Of a DNA stretch of 9,469 nt, positions 1 through 6,533 are shown in pieces (position 1 is the stretch's first letter; each line of letters starts with the position of its first letter). This DNA comes from Chromatiales bacterium. GTDB taxonomy: Bacteria; Pseudomonadota; Gammaproteobacteria; Chromatiales; Chromatiaceae. The translations under genes and the position numbers were made by a program. The notes beneath the pieces were generated by a model. The model was not told the origin of the DNA. It did not search any database and worked only from the letters and a program-made list of their open reading frames with translations. The stretch covers positions 1-9,469 of the forward strand of contig JANTHH010000108.1 of NCBI GenBank assembly GCA_024762485.1, written 5' to 3'.

Positions 1-602
1 CCGTCCAGCCGCTCCTGGTCCGCCACCACCTGCAGCTGTCGCAGCTGGCCGCCGCCCACCTCGGCCGCCGCCACGCCGGGCAGGGTCAGCAGCCATTTCG
101 ACAGCCGGTAATCGACCCACTCGCGCAGTTCCACCGGGTCGCGCAGGGGGGAGCTGATGACATATTCCGCCACCGGCAGCTGCGACGGATCGCGCTTGAA
201 GATGATGGGCGGCTCGACGTTATCGGGCAGAAAGCGCTTGGCGCGGTCGAGGCGGGTGGAGGCGTCGCGCAGCGCCACGTCGATGTCCTTGCCGTAGGCG
301 AAGGACAGGTCCACCGCGCTGCGCCCCTCGCGGGTGCTGGACTGGATGTGCACCGCATCCTCGGTGATCGCCAGCTGTTCCTCCAGCTGGCGGGTGACCT
401 GGTCCTCCATGATGGCGGCCGGCACCCCGGGGTCGAGCACCCGTACCCGCACCTCGGGGTAGATGATGTGCGGCAGCAGATCGATCTTCAGCCGCTCCAG
501 CGCAAACAGCCCCAGCAGGCAGACCGCCAGCGTGAGCATGACGACCCCGATGGGATGACGGATGGACCAGCCGGCGATGCCGGCGCCTTTGATCTGACGC
601 AT
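1..602 (-). CDS. RND efflux permease, N-terminal part (cut by window edge)
   Basis: This is the inner-membrane, proton-driven permease of a tripartite efflux pump. Only the first 200 residues lie in the window; the gene continues past base 1. After a short cytoplasmic N-terminus (MRQIKGAGIAGWSIRHP) there is one transmembrane helix (about residues 18-37), then the periplasmic segment that RND permeases have after helix 1. That segment reads DLLP (41-44), YPEVRVRV (48-55), DPGVPAA (57-63) and a VTRQLEEQL stretch (69-77), typical of the family's porter domain start. RLDRAKRFLPDNVEPP (117-132) and LPGVAAAEVGGGQ (174-186) are further hallmarks. The start is the ATG at 602; I see no clear ribosome binding site before it. 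The gene is divergent from ynfA. Its usual partner, a periplasmic adaptor, is not adjacent; a candidate lies at 6534-7592. Substrate cannot be read from this fragment (heavy metal or drug). Family assignment is firm, subfamily open. Confidence 0.9.
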   Translation of the reverse strand, partial: MRQIKGAGIAGWSIRHPIGVVMLTLAVCLLGLFALERLKIDLLPHIIYPEVRVRVLDPGVPAAIMEDQVTRQLEEQLAITEDAVHIQSSTREGRSAVDLSFAYGKDIDVALRDASTRLDRAKRFLPDNVEPPIIFKRDPSQLPVAEYVISSPLRDPVELREWVDYRLSKWLLTLPGVAAAEVGGGQLRQLQVVADQERLD

Positions 603-761
603 GGGTCGGTGGCTATCGATACAGGTGCGGGCATGATCCCCGAGTTGTGGCCGGGGTGCAATTGGGCCGGGTTTGATGCACTGGCTGACCGGGGTGGCTG
701 CCCACTACGGTGCAGGCAGGTATCATGCGCATCCTCTTATTTGCCGCGAGTCGAGCAACTT

Positions 762-1094
762 ATGGAAATCATCAGGACCTTCGCCCTGTTCGTGGTCACC
801 GCGCTGGCCGAGATCATCGGTTGCTATCTGCCCTATCTCTGGCTGAAGCAGGGGCGGTCCGCCTGGCTGCTGATCCCCGCGGCCCTCAGTCTGGCCGCCT
901 TTGCCTGGCTGCTGACCCTGCACCCGCATGCCGCGGGGCGGGTCTATGCCGCCTATGGCGGGGTCTACATCACCGTTGCCCTGATCTGGCTGTGGCTGGT
1001 GGACGCGGTCCGTCCGACGATGACGGACTGGGTGGGGGTCAGTGTCAGTCTGCTGGGGATGATGATCATCATGTTCGGGCCACGCTATACCTGA
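762..1094 (+). CDS. ynfA: YnfA family (UPF0060) inner-membrane protein
   Basis: A 110-residue integral membrane protein, the usual length for UPF0060/YnfA. The family resembles small multidrug resistance transporters in size and four-helix layout. E. coli YnfA has been linked to export of toxic compounds, but its role is not settled. The protein has four hydrophobic helices (about residues 5-26, 33-52, 61-81, 88-106) and the family signatures AEIIGCYLPYLWL (16-28), LTLHPHAAGRVYAAYGGVY (51-69) and a C-terminal FGPR. The reading frame is open far upstream, but the ATG at 762 gives exactly the family N-terminus (MEIIRTF), so I chose it. No strong Shine-Dalgarno sequence is visible. A strong hairpin lies 21 nt past the stop. 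The gene is divergent from the RND permease and convergent with modC across the repeat block. It is likely a monocistronic gene. Confidence 0.93.
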   Translation: MEIIRTFALFVVTALAEIIGCYLPYLWLKQGRSAWLLIPAALSLAAFAWLLTLHPHAAGRVYAAYGGVYITVALIWLWLVDAVRPTMTDWVGVSVSLLGMMIIMFGPRYT

Positions 1095-1115
1095 GCTGGG
1101 GCGCAGCCCGCGTAG

Positions 1116-1142
1116 GGTGCAATGACCGCTGGGCATTGCACC
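1116..1142. repeat. Hairpin downstream of ynfA (dispersed-repeat type)
   Basis: A perfect 9-bp inverted repeat, ggtgcaatg / cattgcacc, with a 9-nt loop. It lies 21 nt after the ynfA stop. No U-run follows, so it is not a textbook rho-independent terminator, though it could still protect the 3' end of the mRNA. The preceding gtaggg resembles short intergenic repeats that start GTAGGGTG and are scattered through many proteobacterial genomes. That resemblance is from memory, not from a search. Confidence 0.6.
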
Positions 1143-1213
1143 GGGTACAAATGGGTGAGTTGTATCGCTGCGCGATGGATTGGTTTGATATGCGCTCGGC
1201 GGGGCGCGCCCGC

Positions 1214-1239
1214 CATACTTTTCTTTCGGGAAAAGTATG
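1214..1239. repeat. Hairpin at left end of the element
   Basis: Perfect 10-bp stem catacttttc / gaaaagtatg with a 6-nt loop (tttcgg). It shares the acttttcttt core with the larger hairpin at 1589-1622, in matching position relative to the opposite end of the element. Confidence 0.75.
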
Positions 1240-1397
1240 CAAAACCATCGCTCCGCCTCACCGGCCTCCCTAGGGTCGGCTCCCCTCCGTTCCTCACTAG
1301 CGGCGGGGCGAAAAGAACTCGTGATCTCCGATCACTCAGACAGTTTTTCGCCTTGTTCCGCCGCAAGCTGCGGTACTCGGCGGCTCGGAAGTCGCAA

Positions 1398-1431
1398 GGG
1401 GTGCCACGCAAAAGCCACAGTGTGGCACCCC
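1398..1431. repeat. Internal inverted repeat in the element
   Basis: Perfect 10-bp inverted repeat ggggtgccac / gtggcacccc with a 14-nt spacer, inside the element. Further right, a looser nested structure pairs gttgttt (about 1485) with gaacaac (about 1555) and gttccc with gggaac. The interior therefore looks shaped by RNA or DNA secondary structure, not by coding. Confidence 0.7.
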
Positions 1432-1588
1432 AGGCCCGTTGACGCAGCCGAGCATCGCAGCCGTGAGCGGAGCCAAGCGAGGGTTGTTTGAGCGAGCGTA
1501 GCGAGTGAGTTCCCGAGCGCCGCTCATGGCGAGAAGCACAGGGAACCCGAACAACGTGAGGGCAAGTCGCCGGGTGCTTTTTCTTTTG

Positions 1589-1622
1589 GTTACTTTTCTT
1601 TGAGCAAGCAAAGAAAAGTAAC
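1589..1622. repeat. Strong hairpin at right end of the element
   Basis: Perfect 14-bp stem: gttacttttctttg at 1589-1602 pairs with caaagaaaagtaac at 1609-1622, around a 6-nt loop agcaag. This is the most stable A+T-rich hairpin in the window. It is the kind of sequence found repeatedly in gammaproteobacterial intergenic regions (recalled, not searched). It sits between convergent genes, where it would do no harm and might limit read-through. Confidence 0.8.
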
Positions 1623-1709
1623 GTGCCTGCGCGGCACCCCGCGCATCGAAATCTATCATCGCACAGCGATCCGAAACCAATTTCTGTTGATGAGGTGGCG
1701 GCCGAGAAA

Positions 1710-2045
1710 GATCTCTCCCTTTGGTCGAGATGACAAGTAGCCGGGCCGGGGATTACAAGTGCAGGGATGGGAGTCTTTCCTCTCCTTGCTGCGCATGTCG
1801 GGATGACAACCGGGACGGATGACACATACCCACACCCTTCCACCTTGTCATCTCGACCAAAGGGAGAGATCCAGCGGCTTCGGGCGGTATTGCCGGCCAG
1901 GCAAGATCCCTCCTTGCTGCGCGCGTCGGGATGACAAGTGAAGGGGTAGGGATAGCGGGTAGCAGGGCCGGGGATAACAGGCAGCAGGGTTGGGACGGCA
2001 GGGTCGGTGTGGCAAGCCATTGGGATGACAGGAGAAGGCGGGTGC
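1710..2045. repeat. Cluster of short dispersed-type repeats
   Basis: No gene is visible here. The stretch is built from recurring modules. (a) A perfect 28-bp inverted repeat, 1710-1737 against 1844-1871, core tctccctttggtcgagat, spacer 106 nt. (b) Two 27-nt direct copies, 1783-1809 and 1911-1937, beginning tccttgctgcgc and ending gtcgggatgacaa, with two differences. (c) gggccggggat followed by an acaRg ending, at about 1744 and 1964. (d) Repeated gggatgaca, including a last copy near 2023. Modules of this kind, whose translations read like ISPFGRDDK or VIPGPATRYP, are widespread in proteobacterial intergenic DNA (recalled). The cluster ends about 30 nt before the modC stop. Confidence 0.7.
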
Positions 2046-2076
2046 GGAAACGGGATGGCCCCCGACACGCGAACCG

Positions 2077-3153
2077 CTACTCGATGATCGCCGCCGTCTT
2101 GATCTGCGCCCATACCCGGCTGCCGGTCTCCAGCCCGAGCGCATCCACCGAGCGTGCGGTGAGCCGGCACAGCAGCAGGCTGTCGCCCATCTGCAGTTGT
2201 GCCAGCCGGGCCGAGGGATGCCCGCCCTCGCTCAGGCCGCTGACCACGGCGGGCAGGCGGTTGAGGATGCTGGTCCGGTCGTGGGGATCCAGCGCGAGGC
2301 TGACGTCGCGGGCCAGCACCCGCAGGCGGATCGCTGCGCCGATATCGCGGCCGGGGTCCTTCACCCACAGGCTGCCGCCGGGGAACTCGGCGCGGGCGAG
2401 GTGCCAGCGGGCGTCGCGCTCGGCGATGCGTGCCTGCAGCACCACGCCGGTCTCCTCGCCCAGGCGGATCGGCAGGTCGAGCCTGGCCAGGGTCTCGGAC
2501 AGCGGACCGCTGGCGACGGCCCGGCCATCGTCCATGATCACCAGGTGGTCGGCCAGGTGCGCCACCTCGTCGGCCGAGTGGGTGACGTAGACCAGCGGTA
2601 TCTCCAGCTCGCCATGCAGTCGTTCCAGGTAGGGCAGGATCTCCTGCTTGCGCGCCTGGTCGAGTGCGGCAAGGGGTTCGTCCATCAGCAGCAGGCGGGG
2701 GCTCGGCGCCAGGGCGCGGGCGATGGCCACCCGCTGGCGTTCGCCGCCGGAGAGCCGGTCCGGCCTGCGCGCGAGCAGGTGGCCGATGCCCAGCAGTTCG
2801 ATGGCGTCGTCCAGCGACACCCTGCGCGCGGCGGCGGGCACCCGCCGCAGGCCGTAGCGCAGGTTGCCCATCACGCTCAGGTGAGGGAACAGGCTGGCCT
2901 CCTGGAAGACGTAGCCGAGGGGGCGCTGGTGGGTGGGCAGGAAGTGTTTCCCGTCCTGCCAGGTCTCGCCATCCACCCTGAGCCGGCCCCGGGCCTGCTC
3001 CAGCCCGGCGATGCAGCGCAGCAGGGTGGTCTTGCCCGAGCCCGAGTGGCCGAACAGTGCGCTGACACCGCGGCCGGGCAGCAGCAGGTCCACGTCCAGC
3101 GCGAAGTCCGGGTAGTCGAGGTGGAAGCGGGCGGCGATGCCTTCGCGGTTCAT
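2077..3153 (-). CDS. modC: Molybdate ABC importer, ATP-binding subunit ModC
   Basis: ModC hydrolyses ATP on the cytoplasmic side to drive molybdate import through ModB. It has 358 residues, the normal length. Nucleotide-binding domain: Walker A GHSGSGKT (35-42), Q-loop Gln84 in YVFQEASLFPHLSV, signature LSGGERQR (134-141), Walker B LLLMDEP (154-160), D-loop AALD (162-165) and switch His192 in YVTHSADE. LFPHLSV plus the signature context match ModC/PotA/CysA-type importers. After about residue 230 comes the C-terminal regulatory part, with one TOBE-type molybdate-binding domain (about 295-357). The ATG at 3153 overlaps the modB stop by 4 nt (ATGA), so translation is coupled. Downstream, no U-rich terminator hairpin is visible before the repeat cluster. 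Confidence 0.96.
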   Translation of the reverse strand: MNREGIAARFHLDYPDFALDVDLLLPGRGVSALFGHSGSGKTTLLRCIAGLEQARGRLRVDGETWQDGKHFLPTHQRPLGYVFQEASLFPHLSVMGNLRYGLRRVPAAARRVSLDDAIELLGIGHLLARRPDRLSGGERQRVAIARALAPSPRLLLMDEPLAALDQARKQEILPYLERLHGELEIPLVYVTHSADEVAHLADHLVIMDDGRAVASGPLSETLARLDLPIRLGEETGVVLQARIAERDARWHLARAEFPGGSLWVKDPGRDIGAAIRLRVLARDVSLALDPHDRTSILNRLPAVVSGLSEGGHPSARLAQLQMGDSLLLCRLTARSVDALGLETGSRVWAQIKTAAIIE

Positions 3154-3827
3154 CGCCCCTGGCCCCGCCGCTCGGGGTTGAGGGCGTAGAGCGCCAGCAG
3201 CACCAGGAAGGCGAAGGCCAGCATGACGCCCGCCAGCCAGTGGGCATCGGCGTATTCGAGGGCCTCCACGTAGTCGTAGACCAGCACCGAGGCCACGCGG
3301 GTCTCGCCGGGGATGTTGCCGCCGATCATCAGCACCACGCCGAACTCGCCGATGGTGTGGGCGAAGGCGAGGATGCCGCCGGTAATGAAGCCGGGGCGGG
3401 CGAGCGGGATGGCCACGCTGAAGAAACGGTCCCAGGGCCCGGCGCGCAGGGTGGCGGCGGTCTCCAGCGGGCGTTCGCCGATGGCCTGGAAGGCGTTCTG
3501 CAGCGGCTGCACCATGAAGGGCAGGGAGTAGATCACCGAGGCGATCACCAGGCCGGTGAAGGTGAAGGGCAGGGTGCCCCAGCCCATGGCGCGGGTGAAC
3601 TGGCCGACCGGCCCCTCGGGGCCCATCGCCACCAGCAGGTAGAAGCCCAGCACCGAGGGCGGCAGCACGATGGGCAGGGCCACCACCGCGCCCACCGGCG
3701 CCTTCCAGCGCGAGCGGGTGCGCGCCAGCCACCAGGCGATGGGCGTGCCCACCAGCAGCAGCAACAGGGTGACGACGCTGGCCAGCTTCAGCGACAGCAG
3801 CAGGGCGGTGAGGTTGGCCTCGCTCAC
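3150..3827 (-). CDS. modB: Molybdate ABC importer, permease subunit ModB
   Basis: ModB is the membrane channel of the molybdate importer and works as a homodimer. It has 225 residues, normal for ModB. Several hydrophobic helices are clear (about 8-34, 45-68, 88-107, 146-170, 194-214). The ABC-permease EAA loop is ETAATLRAGPWDRFFSVAIP (122-141) followed by LARPG; it docks on ModC. PIVLPPSVLGFYLL (52-65) and FAHTIGEFGVVLMIGGNIPGET (155-176) are highly characteristic of ModB. The start is GTG at 3827, which overlaps the modA stop by 4 nt (GTGA). The frame is open further upstream, but that stretch lies within modA in another frame and has no permease character. Confidence 0.96.
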   Translation of the reverse strand: MSEANLTALLLSLKLASVVTLLLLLVGTPIAWWLARTRSRWKAPVGAVVALPIVLPPSVLGFYLLVAMGPEGPVGQFTRAMGWGTLPFTFTGLVIASVIYSLPFMVQPLQNAFQAIGERPLETAATLRAGPWDRFFSVAIPLARPGFITGGILAFAHTIGEFGVVLMIGGNIPGETRVASVLVYDYVEALEYADAHWLAGVMLAFAFLVLLALYALNPERRGQGR

Positions 3828-4594
3828 GCTGCTGCGTCCTCTGCCGGCAGTGCGTAGCCATGGCTGCGGATCAACGCCCGGACCGGGGCGCTGCGCAGGT
3901 AGGCGAGCAGGGCAGTGGCAGCGGGATTGTCCCGGCCGCGGTCGAGCAGCACCGCGTCCTGGCGGATCGGCGGGTGCATGGTCTGCGGCACCGGCCAGGC
4001 CGAGCCCGCCGACAGTCGGCCATCGGCCATCACCTGGGCGCGGGCGACGAAGCCGAGCTGTGCATTGCCGCTGTGCACGAACTGGTAGGTCTGGGCGATG
4101 TTCTCGCCGAACACCATCCGTGGTTTCAGTGCCTCCCACAGGCCGAGTCGTTGCAGGGTGGCCCGGGCCGCGGCGCCGTAGGGCGCCAGCTTCGGGTTGG
4201 CCAGCGCCAGGTGCTCGAAGCGGCCCTGCCGCAGCACTGTCCCGGCGTCGTCGACCAGCCCGGGGTCGGCGGACCACAGCACCAGCGCACCCAGGGCATA
4301 GGTGAAGCGGCTGCCGGGCACGGCCAGGCCCTCCGACGCGAGGCGGGCGGGCTTGTCGGCATCGGCGGAGAGGAAGAGGTCGAAGGGTGCACCGTGACGG
4401 ATCTGCGCGTACAGCTTGCCGGATGAGCCGGCGGCGAGTTGCACGCGGTGGCCGTTGTCGCGCTCGAAGGCGGCGGCGATGGCGCGCATCGGTTTGATGA
4501 AGTTGGCCGCCACCGCAACCTTGACCGTGCCGGCCGTGGCCAGGGGAGAGGCGAGCAGCAGGAGGATCGACAGCAGGCGCAGGGGTCGCTTCAT
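3824..4594 (-). CDS. modA: Molybdate-binding periplasmic protein ModA
   Basis: ModA captures molybdate (and usually tungstate) in the periplasm and delivers it to ModBC. It has 256 residues. A Sec signal peptide (MKRPLRLLSILLLLASPLATA, residues 1-21) precedes the mature domain. Family motifs in order: VAVAANFIKP (26-35), AAGSSGKLYAQIRHGAPFDLF (54-74, containing the oxyanion-contacting serines), SADADKP (76-82), NPKLAPYGAAA (133-143), and GENIAQTYQFVHSGNAQLGFV (163-183). It is the first gene of modABC. The ATG at 4594 lacks an obvious Shine-Dalgarno sequence. Upstream there is a 7-bp inverted repeat, cggtaac (4599-4605) / gttaccg (4628-4634), of unknown meaning. No ModE-type operator is recognisable. 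A terminator about 100 nt upstream suggests modABC has its own promoter in 4595-4700, though I cannot pick one with confidence. Confidence 0.96.
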   Translation of the reverse strand: MKRPLRLLSILLLLASPLATAGTVKVAVAANFIKPMRAIAAAFERDNGHRVQLAAGSSGKLYAQIRHGAPFDLFLSADADKPARLASEGLAVPGSRFTYALGALVLWSADPGLVDDAGTVLRQGRFEHLALANPKLAPYGAAARATLQRLGLWEALKPRMVFGENIAQTYQFVHSGNAQLGFVARAQVMADGRLSAGSAWPVPQTMHPPIRQDAVLLDRGRDNPAATALLAYLRSAPVRALIRSHGYALPAEDAAA

Positions 4595-4696
4595 GTGACG
4601 GTAACAACAGGGGCTCAGGCGCCGAAGGTTACCGGCATTGCCTCTCCAGGTCAGCCCGCTGTCAGGAAGGGAATTTTTCTGCCCGGCCGGCGGGCA

Positions 4697-4723
4697 CGAA
4701 AAAGGCCGCCCGGAGGCGGCCTT
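4697..4723 (-). terminator. Rho-independent terminator after the PhoX-like gene
   Basis: On the minus strand, aaggccgcc and ggcggcctt form a perfect 9-bp stem (4702-4723) around a tccg loop, followed directly by a run of five Ts. It starts 22 nt past the PhoX-like stop codon. It should separate this gene's transcript from modABC. Confidence 0.9.
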
Positions 4724-4745
4724 GAAGGGGTGCTGCAGGATGGTC

Positions 4746-6386
4746 TTATTTGCGGGCCTTCACCGGCTTGAAGCCGCTGATGACGATCACGTCGTCGGTG
4801 TCCCAGTGGTCGTACTGGCAATCGTCGATGCCGTCGTTGTTGATGTCGCTGTCGCAGGCACCGGTGTCGTTGCGGCCGTCGCCGTTGACGTCGCGGGCCC
4901 CGGCGTTGTTGATGCCGCTGTGCTGGATGGCGACATAGGCCTTGCTGCCGTCGGGCGAGAAGATGAAGCCGGTGGGCTCGGAGTTGTCGCCGTCACTGGC
5001 CACCGACAGTACGCGCACGCAGCCGTCGGACTTGATGTCGCGGTCGCCGCCGTCGGGCAGGCAGGCCCAGACGTCACCGAAGTCGTGGTCCTCGATGATG
5101 TAGAGGATGCCGGTGCCGGGCTGGAAGGCCAGGTTGTCCACCGAGTTCAGCTCGCTGTCACCCTCGACGAAGCGGTTGACCACCACCGAGGCCAGGTCGC
5201 CCTCGGGGCCGGAGGTGGCCAGCGGCAGGCGGTCGATGCCGCAGAGCACCTCGCCGTAGTTCTGTGCCTTCTCGCGGCCGGTGTTGGCCCAGCAGAAGCG
5301 CACACCCTCGCCGTCGTAGGTCGGGTCGGCGTGCAGGTCTTCCGGGCGGTAGTAGCCGGTGGCGCCGTTGCTGTCGGCGTCGGCGCGGGCGGTGGCGGCA
5401 TCGACCGGGATCCAGGCGGCGTTGCCGACCTCGCAGCCCTGGCCGTAGTTGACGTTGAAGCTGCTGCTCGAACCCTCGCGGCAGCTCACGCGCATGGCGT
5501 AGACACTGCCGGCGACCAGCGGCGAGTAGTCGAGGTCGCTGAGCGGGCCGCCGCTGTGCGGGGCGTCGGGGATGAACTTGAAGATGGCGCCGCCGTCCAC
5601 GTCGGGGTCGTCGCCACCGTCACCGGCCTTGTCCCAGTCGCCCGGGCGCAGTTCGTCACCGGCGATGACCACACCCTCGGCGGTCACGGTCAGGCCTTCC
5701 CAGGACATCATCGGCAGGGCGGGGCGCTTGGCGACGTTGCCGGCATCGGCGCCGGTCAGGGTGCCGGCGGCGCGGTCGATCAGCACCACCTCGTCGGTAT
5801 GGATGGGGTCGATGATCTCGTAGGCCTGGCCGTCGCTGGTCTCCTCGGTGACCAGCACGGTGCCCCAGGGGGTGGTGCGGATGCCGTCACAGGCCTTCAT
5901 GCCGCGCAGGATGGTGTCGACCGCGCCGTTGCCCAGGTTGATGCGCTGCACCGAGGGCGCCAGGGTGCCGGTGCCGTCGATATCGGCGGTGGGCACGCGG
6001 TGCTCGACGCAGGAGATGATGTAGTCCTCCTGGCCGTCGCCGTTCTCGTCCCAGAAGGTCATCATGTCGGTCCAGTCGGCGGCGATGCGGGTGAGGTAGG
6101 TGGCCTTCAGGCCCTTGGCGAGCTCGATCTGGGCGCTGGCGTCACCGCCGAAGCTGGTGACGCTGTTCTGCGGCAGGGTGGCCGGGGTCAGGTCGGTGGC
6201 GCGGGGCACACTGGAGTCGGCGGATTCGGCCAGCGGCTTGCTGAAGCCGAACAGCACGCGGCTCTTGCTGGCGATGTACTTGTCGAACAGCTCGCCGGTG
6301 TCGAGTGCCAAGGCGCTGGTGGGCAGCAGCAGGGCGCCGGCCAGCGGCGCGGCCACGGCGATGCTCAGCAGGTTTTTCTTCAACAT
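4746..6386 (-). CDS. Secreted PhoX/DUF839-family protein (possible alkaline phosphatase)
   Basis: A 546-residue exported protein resembling PhoX, the calcium/iron-dependent alkaline phosphatase family (DUF839). PhoX enzymes release phosphate from organic esters in the periplasm. Family-like motifs: TTPWGTVLVTEE (171-182), SWEGLTV (228-234), YRPEDLHADP (346-355), SVDNLAFQPGTGILYIIED (415-433), and SEPTGFIFSPDGSKAYVAIQHSG (469-491), the last close to PhoX's TG-FSPDG-QH pattern. The signal peptide MLKKNLLSIAVAAPLAGALLLPTSALA is Sec-like. Classical PhoX has a twin-arginine signal; this has none. EF-hand/dockerin-like loops stand out: DENGDGQED (113-121), DVNGDGRND (499-507) and DINNDGIDD (514-522). 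I chose the ATG at 6386 because an AAAGGGG ribosome binding site lies 7 nt upstream and it begins the signal peptide; an upstream in-frame ATG at 6431 adds 15 hydrophilic residues. A terminator follows. Activity is unproven; another role for the beta-propeller is possible. Confidence 0.8.
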   Translation of the reverse strand: MLKKNLLSIAVAAPLAGALLLPTSALALDTGELFDKYIASKSRVLFGFSKPLAESADSSVPRATDLTPATLPQNSVTSFGGDASAQIELAKGLKATYLTRIAADWTDMMTFWDENGDGQEDYIISCVEHRVPTADIDGTGTLAPSVQRINLGNGAVDTILRGMKACDGIRTTPWGTVLVTEETSDGQAYEIIDPIHTDEVVLIDRAAGTLTGADAGNVAKRPALPMMSWEGLTVTAEGVVIAGDELRPGDWDKAGDGGDDPDVDGGAIFKFIPDAPHSGGPLSDLDYSPLVAGSVYAMRVSCREGSSSSFNVNYGQGCEVGNAAWIPVDAATARADADSNGATGYYRPEDLHADPTYDGEGVRFCWANTGREKAQNYGEVLCGIDRLPLATSGPEGDLASVVVNRFVEGDSELNSVDNLAFQPGTGILYIIEDHDFGDVWACLPDGGDRDIKSDGCVRVLSVASDGDNSEPTGFIFSPDGSKAYVAIQHSGINNAGARDVNGDGRNDTGACDSDINNDGIDDCQYDHWDTDDVIVISGFKPVKARK

Positions 6387-6393
6387 CTGGATT

Positions 6394-6400
6394 CCCCTTT
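6394..6400 (-). promoter_or_regulatory. Ribosome binding site deciding the PhoX-like start
   Basis: AAAGGGG on the minus strand, 7 nt before the ATG at 6386. It favours this start over the in-frame ATG at 6431, which has no such site. It is the clearest Shine-Dalgarno sequence in the window. Confidence 0.8.
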
Positions 6401-6533
6401 GTTTGATACGAGAGACGGAGTGCGTTTGCATGACGCGTGCCCGGGTATGGGCAGGGCGGGAACAACTTAGTCCGTTCAGGTTAAGGAAATGCGTAGTGGA
6501 AGTGACAGTGGCATTAAACCGCCGTCTTGTGAC

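Larger units (their letters stand above)
1164..1670. mobile_element. About 0.5-kb non-coding element with imperfect terminal inverted repeats
   Basis: The two ends are inverted copies of each other. Left end, read inward: atcgctgcgcgatg (1164-1177), then ttt.atatgcgc, a GC-rich stretch, and tacttttcttt inside the hairpin at 1214-1239. Right end, read inward on the minus strand: atcgctgtgcgatg (1670-1657), then ttt.gatgcgc, a GC-rich stretch, and tacttttcttt inside the hairpin at 1589-1622. The similarity may extend outward to 1149 and 1683, where both ends read aaat.gg. The interior has no credible gene. Its open frames include a QRKVTKRKSTRR stretch that I recall as a common spurious translation of dispersed gammaproteobacterial repeats. 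No transposase is present, so it would be a MITE-like or hairpin-ended passive element. No clear target-site duplication is visible and the exact ends are uncertain. Confidence 0.5.

Noticed and set aside
348..761. A longer N-terminus for YnfA using the upstream ATG at 348
   Set aside because: The extra 138 residues lie antisense to the RND permease and look unlike any protein. The family starts exactly at the ATG at 762.
603..761. A promoter for ynfA, such as TATCAT at 721-726
   Set aside because: The hexamer is a fair -10 match, but no acceptable -35 box lies 15-19 nt upstream.
1237..1680. Small genes inside the 0.5-kb element (frames at 1237-1491 and 1336-1680)
   Set aside because: They consist of hairpin and repeat sequence, have no ribosome binding site or domain, and resemble commonly mis-annotated repeat translations.
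1700..2045. A CRISPR array in the repeat cluster
   Set aside because: Copies are few, irregularly spaced, partly inverted and of mixed types. There is no constant repeat-spacer rhythm and no cas gene.
2046..2076. A terminator directly after modC
   Set aside because: No hairpin followed by a T-run is visible on the minus strand after the modC stop.
1085..3247. A 720-residue minus-strand open frame through the repeats and modC
   Set aside because: It runs out of frame through modC and across non-coding repeats, has Arg/Pro/Gly-rich low-complexity sequence, and shows no coherent domain.
4638..6470. A 610-residue open frame antisense to the PhoX-like gene
   Set aside because: Its Val/Ala/Gly/Asp-rich translation is what the reverse strand of a GC-rich coding gene produces. 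The PhoX-like frame has a signal peptide, ribosome binding site, family motifs and terminator.
6387..6533. A PhoB (Pho box) site before the PhoX-like gene
   Set aside because: On the minus strand there is one ctgtcact half-site near 6500, but no second half 11 nt away, so it does not meet the pattern.
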